From Lachnospiraceae bacterium (GTDB lineage Bacteria; Bacillota; Clostridia; Lachnospirales; Lachnospiraceae), in contig CABJBM010000003.1 in assembly GCA_902363835.1 (NCBI GenBank), positions 124,001 to 188,000 on the forward strand: a DNA stretch of 64,000 bases. The letters run 5' to 3'. Below the pieces are notes generated by a model, which searched no databases, was not told the DNA's origin, and saw only the letters and a list, made by a program, of their open reading frames with translations. The translations under genes were made by a program, and so were the position numbers. Positions 58,530 through 64,000 of this stretch are shown here, in pieces; the first letter of the stretch is position 1, and each line of letters begins with the position of its first letter.

Positions 58530-59111
58530 TTACTCACCTCCAAGTACTAATTCTCTAAACATCGGTAAAGTTTCAACCCATTCACAAAACTCTCGCCACT
58601 CAGGGAGCCTGTGATTTCTTCTCTGAATTAAAATTGTTTTTAGTTGCCGATAATTTGTTGTGAACCCGGCAGTCAGCTCAAAACCAGACGGTATATTGTA
58701 TAAAATTTTCAAATATAAGTCCTTTGCAAATTCAGTGCTCTTGTCCTCCAATCCGTTATAAACATCAATCATTTCTTGAACTACATCGGTAATTCGCCCA
58801 TCCACATATTTATTGCACTGCTCTTTCAGATTGAATTTTGTAATTCTGTGCATGGTGGACTGACTCGAAATAAAATCAATGAAGTGGTATCTCTGCATTT
58901 CCGTAAGGAATTTATTGCTCACCCGTAAATCAAACTGAACAACTATCCCATTTAGGAAATTATCGTGGGCGGCTCCAATATTACTTGCTCCAAGTTTCTT
59001 AACAGTATTCGTTACTTCTTTTGTACAGTCTTCTAAATTTACTGCCATAGGAAACTTACTTACTCTGATAGCATTTTCAAGGCCATACACATTTACATTG
59101 CTAATTTGCAT
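58530..59111 (-). CDS. ThyX-like protein (divergent flavin-dependent thymidylate synthase fold?)
   Basis: 193 residues. QRYHFIDFISSQSTMHR resembles the ThyX signature, and FTTNYRQLKTILIQRRNHRLPEWREF matches the ThyX C-terminal pattern, but the classical RHRxxSxNExS motif is not preserved. May be an inactive relative or an enzyme on a different pyrimidine. GGAGG 6 nt upstream. Phage gene in the nucleotide-metabolism region. Confidence 0.5.
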   Translation of the reverse strand: MQISNVNVYGLENAIRVSKFPMAVNLEDCTKEVTNTVKKLGASNIGAAHDNFLNGIVVQFDLRVSNKFLTEMQRYHFIDFISSQSTMHRITKFNLKEQCNKYVDGRITDVVQEMIDVYNGLEDKSTEFAKDLYLKILYNIPSGFELTAGFTTNYRQLKTILIQRRNHRLPEWREFCEWVETLPMFRELVLGGE

Positions 59112-59121
59112 TTATATCCTC

Positions 59122-59322
59122 CTACCTGTAATATTTCAGTTCTCCATTTTCATCATAACTTTCAACATTTAAGACGACGGTATCACCATCTCTCAAAAAC
59201 ACATTCTCAATTTTTCTGTCATTTCTGTATGTTTCTGATCCCATTTTGCCAGCACAAACCAAAGCCCTGGGATATTTGAGTAATTCCATTGCTAAATCTT
59301 CAGCATAAATAATTCCTTTAAT
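59122..59322 (-). CDS. Small protein, 66 residues, apparent ATT start
   Basis: Reads from ATT at 59322 (IKGIIYAEDLAMELLKYPRALV) with GGAGG 8 nt upstream. A TAG lies four codons upstream in frame and no ATG, GTG or TTG intervenes; the first ATG is codon 12. The stop is 10 nt before the ThyX-like start. Not recognised. Confidence 0.5.
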   Translation of the reverse strand: MKGIIYAEDLAMELLKYPRALVCAGKMGSETYRNDRKIENVFLRDGDTVVLNVESYDENGELKYYR

Positions 59323-59395
59323 CGCTTTTGCCTCCTATATTTAATTGTAAAATTGTTGGGATTTTTGTTGATGTGTTTGGTTTAAAACAATGCAT

Positions 59396-59611
59396 TTATC
59401 TTGTAAAATAAACCGTGTATTTATTTTTTAAACACTGAATAATTGGTTTATATCCACACTGCAATAAAAATGCTAAGTCTTGCAAATTAATACTTTGTGA
59501 GCAGATCTTGATATTCTCTGCTCCCTCAAATACCGCACGTTCTGTTTCTGAGTACATATCGCCCGTTATTTCGTAATTTTTATCATACATATCTGTATAT
59601 AAATCTCCCAT
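59396..59611 (-). CDS. Hypothetical protein, 71 residues
   Basis: MGDLYTDMYDKNYEITG; acidic N-terminal half then NLQDLAFLLQCGYKPIIQCL. GGAG about 10 nt upstream. Not recognised. Confidence 0.5.
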   Translation of the reverse strand: MGDLYTDMYDKNYEITGDMYSETERAVFEGAENIKICSQSINLQDLAFLLQCGYKPIIQCLKNKYTVYFTR

Positions 59612-59647
59612 TTAAATACTCCTTTCCGTATGAATCTACACATTCAT

Positions 59648-59988
59648 TTAAGTATTTATAATTTCTCCATAAGTATTGAAGTCTACGTTGACCAAGAAAC
59701 ACCCACAATCAAATGCATTACGATACACTCTTGTTTCTTTTAAAATAGAATCATCAATTGAACATATTCTGTTGTGTAAATCGACTCCAACGGACTGAAT
59801 AAATCCATACATCATATGGTCGCAATCATACTTGTGACCGTCATCACAAACAGGATATAATTCCCTGTAGTTATCAATAAACTCTCTTATAAATTCTTTT
59901 GTGATTCGATATCCTCCGTGATGAGAATATAATAATGGACTAAATCCTCCCAATTATTATGAAATATAACACCTACTCTATTACCCAC
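59648..59988 (-). pseudogene. Phage small protein split by a one-base frameshift
   Basis: A GTG start at 59988 with GGAGG close upstream opens GNRVGVIFHNNWED, a form common at the start of phage hypothetical proteins. It then shifts frame in GGATTTAGT near 59940 to continue FSPLLYSHHGGYRITKEF to 59648. One missing T in the run explains the break. Either a true mutation or a sequencing error. Confidence 0.5.
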
Positions 59989-60030
59989 AATTCCTCCATT
60001 CCTTAATAAAAGTCCAGATTCATTTGTCGG

Positions 60031-60294
60031 TTAATCTTCGGTTTCTACCTGACCAGATTCCTCTAACCATTCTTCTATACAAGGAAGACAGGTATAACAT
60101 GACACGGGTTCTCCGTCCATAAATCCAGTTTCTAAAAGCGCATAATCTCCCGCTTTAATTTCCTTATCGCAATTGCCGTTACACTCATGAGGTTTACGAC
60201 ACTTCACAATTTTTTCTTTGTGGTTGGTGATATCATCTCCAAAATCTCCACCATAAAAGCCGCTGTCTAAATACAGTTCTTTATCATACTTCAA
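60031..60294 (-). CDS. Hypothetical protein with cysteine pairs, 87 residues
   Basis: TTG start at 60294 with GGAGG 9 nt upstream; overlaps the previous gene by 11 nt. CRKPHECNGNCDKEIKAGD and CYTCLPC suggest a zinc-ribbon-like fold, as in phage proteins of this sort. The frame runs open to 60384, but that part lies within the DUF551 gene. Confidence 0.55.
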   Translation of the reverse strand: MKYDKELYLDSGFYGGDFGDDITNHKEKIVKCRKPHECNGNCDKEIKAGDYALLETGFMDGEPVSCYTCLPCIEEWLEESGQVETED

Positions 60295-60682
60295 TATTAT
60301 TTTCCTCCATATATGGGTCTGGCATTGGTTTCCACGCAACCACATTAAAAGTATCCATTGCCCCAAAATTAGACCACTTTCCATTCACAATTACATCATC
60401 GCTAACAAAAAGTTCATCTTTTTCACTATCTTTTACTGTAACCAATACTAAATCAGAAGCAAGAAAATTTTCTGTATCGACTAATGCCAACGATTCTACG
60501 TCATATATGTCTCTGACTTCCTCGTGTTCATCTGGCAGTCCACCACTTACAGGAATCCACTGATCCTTCTCTTGCTGCTCCAATGCCTTGATTGCTAATT
60601 TTGCCGCCTCCTGTTCTGTCGGACGTACAGCCCAATATTCAACAATATTTTGCAAAGATTTAATTGCTTCTTGATTTGTCAA
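60284..60682 (-). CDS. DUF551 domain protein
   Basis: 132 residues. TNQEAIKSLQNIV at the start and WIPVSGGLPDEHEEV ... AWKPMPDP define DUF551, a frequent phage domain of unknown function. TTG start at 60682 with GGAGG 10 nt upstream, overlapping the previous stop by 4 nt. Confidence 0.8.
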   Translation of the reverse strand: MTNQEAIKSLQNIVEYWAVRPTEQEAAKLAIKALEQQEKDQWIPVSGGLPDEHEEVRDIYDVESLALVDTENFLASDLVLVTVKDSEKDELFVSDDVIVNGKWSNFGAMDTFNVVAWKPMPDPYMEENNIEV

Positions 60683-60861
60683 TGTTTTTCTTCCTCCTCT
60701 GCAAATCCCCATGAGTGAGGATCATAATAACCTTTTCTCAGTATTGCTAATTCCCGAATCATATCTTCGGTGGTAATAGGATTGTCCGTCGGAAGACTAT
60801 CCATAATTTCTTCAAATCTTTTCTTGCGTTCACTTAAGGGGTAATCGTATATGCTTCCCAT
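60679..60861 (-). CDS. Hypothetical protein, 60 residues
   Basis: MGSIYDYPLSERKKRFEEIM, helical and charged. AAAGGAG 7 nt upstream of the ATG; stop overlaps the DUF551 start. Not recognised. Confidence 0.6.
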   Translation of the reverse strand: MGSIYDYPLSERKKRFEEIMDSLPTDNPITTEDMIRELAILRKGYYDPHSWGFAEEEEKH

Positions 60862-60890
60862 ATTAGTTCTCCTTTAAAATCCCAATTTTA

Positions 60891-61061
60891 TTAATATAAG
60901 TTGACACCGCTTTTTTCTCCAATAATATTTTCAAAGTATATTCTAATATTCCCCTTTTCTGCTGTGGCTGAATGGCTTATTTTACAGCCACTTTCTTCGG
61001 CAGTCCTTAGTAGTGTTGCAAGTTGAGATTTCCAATATACAGGATCGTCTGTTTTCTTCAT
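60891..61061 (-). CDS. Hypothetical protein, 56 residues
   Basis: I start at 61061 (MKKTDDPVYWKSQLA), where AAGGAG lies 4 nt upstream; the frame is open to 61094. Not recognised. Confidence 0.5.
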   Translation of the reverse strand: MKKTDDPVYWKSQLATLLRTAEESGCKISHSATAEKGNIRIYFENIIGEKSGVNLY

Positions 61062-61094
61062 TTGACTCCTTTTCCAATAAAACTTCCGTTTCAA

Positions 61095-61280
61095 TTATTT
61101 TATAATATATCTACTTTTCATGAATCCAGCGCTACTAAACCTAATTTCGAATATTTCTTGCATATGTGGTAATGGAATCTTGTATCTAAAATATAAAAAC
61201 CAGTCTCCACATTCGCTGAACCAATATAATTCAAAACCTCTTCTGAAAATCCATGGTTGAATGTGTATATATTCTTTCAT
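61095..61280 (-). CDS. Hypothetical protein, 61 residues
   Basis: MKEYIHIQPWIFRRGFELYWF; rich in aromatic residues. AAGGAG 11 nt upstream. Not recognised. Confidence 0.5.
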   Translation of the reverse strand: MKEYIHIQPWIFRRGFELYWFSECGDWFLYFRYKIPLPHMQEIFEIRFSSAGFMKSRYIIK

Positions 61281-61301
61281 TAATGATATTCTCCTTTTAA
61301 A

Positions 61302-61499
61302 TTACTCCTTCATTCCATCTAAATTTAATGATCCCTCACAGAATGCTTTGATATCATCAATGCTCTTCCCCTCATTACACATATTTAGCACGGCACCCAG
61401 GATACCAGTGGCTCCAGCTCTCATGCCAGCCAATCTAACTTTGCTCACCGTATCTTCTGCTGTTTTCTGAAATAACTTCTCTGCTTTATTTTTACTCAT
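61302..61499 (-). CDS. Hypothetical protein, 65 residues
   Basis: MSKNKAEKLFQKTAEDTVSK; then AGATGILGAVLNMCNEGKSIDDI, a helical form common in phage small proteins. AAAGGAG upstream. Not recognised. Confidence 0.55.
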   Translation of the reverse strand: MSKNKAEKLFQKTAEDTVSKVRLAGMRAGATGILGAVLNMCNEGKSIDDIKAFCEGSLNLDGMKE

Positions 61500-61524
61500 A
61501 TAATTACTCCTTTAAATGTAGATT

Positions 61525-61749
61525 TCATCTTCCCTCTTTTGACGAACACCAAATGCAATTATATTCTTTATCGAAGCTGGGCGGACTCTTCACAGTAAAC
61601 GACTCAACAACCCTCTCCTCATCTTCTGTCAGTTCATACCCATACTGAAAATTTAGTAAATCATAAAGTCTTGCTCTCCCACCCCGAATTGGCTTATCTT
61701 CTGAATCCAAGGTTTCTATGGTGCTTCCATTTTTTAATTTAATCTTCAT
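61525..61749 (-). CDS. Hypothetical protein, 74 residues
   Basis: MKIKLKNGSTIETLDSEDKPIRG, then a short acidic region and a C-terminal CIWCSS pair. Starts 2 nt after the previous gene's stop. Not recognised. Confidence 0.55.
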   Translation of the reverse strand: MKIKLKNGSTIETLDSEDKPIRGGRARLYDLLNFQYGYELTEDEERVVESFTVKSPPSFDKEYNCIWCSSKEGR

Positions 61750-61751
61750 GA

Positions 61752-62162
61752 TTACACTCCCATATATTCGACCTCTCCATTATCAAAAACCCATTTCCAT
61801 TCGCTATCATCTTCTCCCATGAAGCAAATATAGGAATCGGATTCTACATATGGAGCCAGAGCCTTGAAGAATATTTCTTCGTCCCCATATTTTTCTCCTC
61901 TAAATTCTACATCGCAAATATCACCATCGATATTAGGTATAGGAAGGTATCTGATTTCTTTCATTGCTTCAAAGAGAGTGGCACTTTCCAAAACGGATTT
62001 TGTGTTAACCCACCTAAAATGAGGATACTTTTTCCCATTGTTGCTATCATAAACGGTCATGTTTTCAGGAACAAAAACACTCTTTAAACTTTCCAATGCT
62101 TTTGCAAAATTCTCTTTTCTAATGATAAAATTGCTATCAGTCATTTCTATACAATATCCCAT
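61752..62162 (-). CDS. Hypothetical protein, 136 residues
   Basis: MGYCIEMTDSNFIIRKENFAKAL; alternating helix and strand, ending in WKWVFDNGEVEY. Resembles phage proteins of unknown role. Tightly followed by the 74-residue gene. Confidence 0.55.
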   Translation of the reverse strand: MGYCIEMTDSNFIIRKENFAKALESLKSVFVPENMTVYDSNNGKKYPHFRWVNTKSVLESATLFEAMKEIRYLPIPNIDGDICDVEFRGEKYGDEEIFFKALAPYVESDSYICFMGEDDSEWKWVFDNGEVEYMGV

Positions 62163-62210
62163 ATTGTTTACCTCTCTTATTTTGTTTATCTGAATAAAAG
62201 GTTTGTTTTA

Positions 62211-62374
62211 TTACATTTTTTCAATTGTAACCTTGTACGTATCTCCCACACTCGTACCTACTCCTAATAGTTCATCTAGTGCAGCAACTACATCGGCAGA
62301 AAACTATGTTCGTCTGTATTAAAAACCCAATCATTAAAATCATGAACCACCGTACCAATTACTTCTGTTTTCAT
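62211..62374 (-). pseudogene. Small phage protein split by a one-base frameshift
   Basis: ATG at 62374 with GGAGG 6 nt upstream reads MKTEVIGTVVHDFNDWVFNTDEHS, then a -1 shift in AGTTTTCTG is needed to continue FSADVVAALDELLGVGTSVGDTYKVTIEKM to 62211. One T missing from the run would explain it. The conserved-looking second half suggests a once-intact gene. Confidence 0.5.
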
Positions 62375-62400
62375 TTATTTCCTCCAATCAAACTTAAAGT

Positions 62401-62610
62401 CTAGTCGCAATTAAAATTCCACCAGCAATCACTATCTGAAACTTCCTCGATTCTAAGATTTGTATGACCTTCAATAATTCTTTTATCGTTTTCAGTTGGA
62501 TTATTTATCATTCTTTCTAATGCTACATTCGCATCTTCCAACGATTTACCGCATACACAAACCAAACAATCATCAAATCTTTCCGTATCACCTTTTATAA
62601 TATATTCTAT
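62401..62610 (-). CDS. Small protein, 69 residues, apparent ATA start
   Basis: Reads from ATA at 62610 (IEYIIKGDTERFDDCLVCVCG) with AGAGGTG 7 nt upstream. A TGA lies in frame just upstream, and the first ATG is codon 34. Cysteine-rich (CLVCVC, DCWWNFNCD). Not recognised. Confidence 0.5.
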   Translation of the reverse strand: MEYIIKGDTERFDDCLVCVCGKSLEDANVALERMINNPTENDKRIIEGHTNLRIEEVSDSDCWWNFNCD

Positions 62611-62648
62611 TTTGGTTCACCTCTTTTCATATTAAAAGTATTATTTCA

Positions 62649-63950
62649 TTAGAACAAGTCACATCCTGATTTTTTAAAATCATCTATATACTTATCCCAT
62701 TGTTCATTGTCAATATAATGCATTTTCATTAAACATGTTTTACAATAAAACTTATTTGTATTTCTTCCATGCAGTTTCATATTCATTCCCAATACCTGCT
62801 TATCCTTAATTTTCTTTATTTTTCCGGATTGTGTTTTACATTCATTCGCACAATACTTATTGAAATATTTTTCAGCAATGTCATATTTGAGATTGTTATA
62901 TTGAGCAAATTCTTCTATAACTTCTTTTGTGGGATCATCTCTATAAACACCGCCATTCCACGCTTGTGTCAGATATTCTTTAAGAGTACAATTCATCACA
63001 ATCCATTTCTCATTTTCAATAAAATCTTTCTCTAATATACTTCTCCATCTATCATACGATTTTGAATACCAATACTTGTCCAGTACCCATGTGGATTTGT
63101 TATAATATGGACAAGCTACATGGCAACCACATCTGCTATATCCCTTTTTATATTTAAGATTGATATCAATATTTCTCCACAACGTATATAGCCAAATATC
63201 TAATTCTGTCCATTTTCTAATAGGAAGAATCCCTTGCCATTTCGTATTTCCCCACTCTGATTCATTTATCCATTCATCTGTATATCCACTTCTAGTAGCA
63301 GACTCTTCGTTTCTCATACCCATCCACATTAAATACGGATGTTCGTGTTCTAACTTCGAAACCATAACTCCTACTTTAAAAATCCTACAACAGAATCTTG
63401 AAAATCTTGTTGGTATCATATGGTCTGATGCAACATATTGATAAAATCCTTTATCTGGATTCATAATTTCACAATTAGGAAAATATTTAACCATCTTATA
63501 CGTATCAGCACAATCAAGAGATGTGTTATTAAAAATTGCCTTAATGTTAGGATATAAAGATCTTACAAGATGAGATACAACCATAGAATCTTTTCCCATT
63601 GATACAGGAATTAGCGAATCATGTCCTTTATATTTCTCCATTTTATCTTTGATTAAATTTAAAGAATCTGATTCTATGTTTTCTAAGTGTTCCTTATTTA
63701 ACTCAATAAGGTCATTCCAACTTGCTAATTCAATATCGTTAATATCCCTATAATCCTTTGCTTTACTTAAATGTAACGTTTCCAAGTCATTACTAATATT
63801 AATCCGGTAAAATTTATGTATATTGCCTTGTTTATCAAAGCCTTTAATTATTTGCCTATCTAACCAAAAATAACCTTCCTTTAGATCTAATAGTTTTTCA
63901 CCAGTGGTATCTCGTAGGAATGTGAGATATTCATTAAATATTGGATTCAC
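62649..63950 (-). CDS. PAPS reductase-family (PP-loop) protein
   Basis: 433 residues. The PP-loop SMGKDSMVVSHL near 117 binds an ATP-type substrate; FCCRIFK and GCHVACPYY add cysteines. A C-terminal CKTCLMK pair may bind metal. Starts at GTG with AGGTG 4 nt upstream. Phage members of this family are common, and roles in DNA or tRNA sulfur chemistry have been proposed, but none can be assigned here. Confidence 0.8.
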   Translation of the reverse strand: MNPIFNEYLTFLRDTTGEKLLDLKEGYFWLDRQIIKGFDKQGNIHKFYRINISNDLETLHLSKAKDYRDINDIELASWNDLIELNKEHLENIESDSLNLIKDKMEKYKGHDSLIPVSMGKDSMVVSHLVRSLYPNIKAIFNNTSLDCADTYKMVKYFPNCEIMNPDKGFYQYVASDHMIPTRFSRFCCRIFKVGVMVSKLEHEHPYLMWMGMRNEESATRSGYTDEWINESEWGNTKWQGILPIRKWTELDIWLYTLWRNIDINLKYKKGYSRCGCHVACPYYNKSTWVLDKYWYSKSYDRWRSILEKDFIENEKWIVMNCTLKEYLTQAWNGGVYRDDPTKEVIEEFAQYNNLKYDIAEKYFNKYCANECKTQSGKIKKIKDKQVLGMNMKLHGRNTNKFYCKTCLMKMHYIDNEQWDKYIDDFKKSGCDLF

Positions 63951-64000
63951 TCAACACCTGAGTGCAATGTACATTACTTTTTAACTAGTATTATCTTTCC

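Larger units (their letters stand above)
50221..64000. mobile_element. Integrated prophage-like element, left part
   Basis: From the integrase rightwards, all convincing genes are on the minus strand, base composition drops to strongly A/T-rich, and genes are small and overlapping. Integrase, excisionase-like gene, cell-wall hydrolase, nucleotide metabolism, DUF3310, DUF551 and PAPS-reductase-like genes are typical of phage early/accessory regions. No capsid, tail, terminase or replication genes are visible, so another integrative element is possible. The attachment site was not found; the left edge lies between about 50130 and 50320. Confidence 0.75.

Noticed and set aside
50322..64000. Conjugative element of the Tn916 type
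   Set aside because: The integrase is compatible, but no relaxase, FtsK-like or type IV secretion genes are visible, while phage-type domains are; the right part is outside the window, so this is not final.

Overview
The window looks like a chromosome segment of an anaerobic, spore-forming Clostridia member, most likely Lachnospiraceae (Lacrimispora/Hungatella-like; the genus is inference). Pointers are a SpoVAF/GerA-family germination protein, AddAB recombination nucleases, DUF3842, a DUF6106-like protein, a CIRCE-controlled groESL operon, and a selenium-labile purine hydroxylase trait. Strong AGGAGG ribosome binding sites occur throughout.

1-13,100: two divergent operons for anaerobic purine/ureide breakdown. 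On the minus strand are ssnA, ygfK and hyuA (cut by the window edge). On the plus strand are a YheO/DauR-type regulator, ygeX, ygeY, ygeW, arcC and an NCS2 permease. The set matches the ygeW-ygeX-ygeY-hyuA-yqeA-ygfK-ssnA genes of E. coli and the urate/purine degradation clusters described in gut bacteria. A hydantoinase and amidohydrolases would open rings and ureides, YgeX would deaminate 2,3-diaminopropionate, and YgeW plus carbamate kinase could yield ATP. A structured, riboswitch-like leader precedes the permease.

13,200-17,200: glycogen phosphorylase, an AraC regulator and TspO, set apart by strong terminators.

17,200-27,900: second purine block, all minus strand. guaD, a purine permease and xdhA-xdhB-xdhC lie behind a C74-type (guanine-class) purine riboswitch wired like an ON switch. 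Next to it, selD, a cysteine desulfurase-like gene, a LysR regulator and DUF3343 form the orphan-SelD signature of selenium-dependent molybdenum hydroxylases. Guanine would go to xanthine, then urate, and then feed the first block.

27,900-50,100: housekeeping genes: addBA, a membrane-anchored FMN-binding-like protein, a MATE transporter, a YitT protein, spoVAF, DUF3842, guaB, a DUF6106-like protein, groESL, a YtxH/LEA-like protein and rhaBMAD. One 5' UTR sequence module recurs upstream of the MATE, YitT and YtxH-like genes (five copies). A 126-nt closed multi-hairpin element follows groEL.

50,100-64,000: an AT-rich integrated element, probably a prophage, running off the right edge. It has a tyrosine integrase, an excisionase-like gene, a cell-wall hydrolase, a class III ribonucleotide reductase (nrdD, nrdG) with a redoxin, a nucleoside deoxyribosyltransferase-like protein, a lone TnpB with a right end, a DUF3310 protein, a ThyX-like protein, DUF551, a PAPS-reductase-family protein and many small genes. 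Several of its genes appear to start at TTG, and at least three have only ATA or ATT available next to their ribosome binding site. Two small genes are each off by one base in a T run. No capsid, tail or terminase genes are visible, so prophage is an inference.
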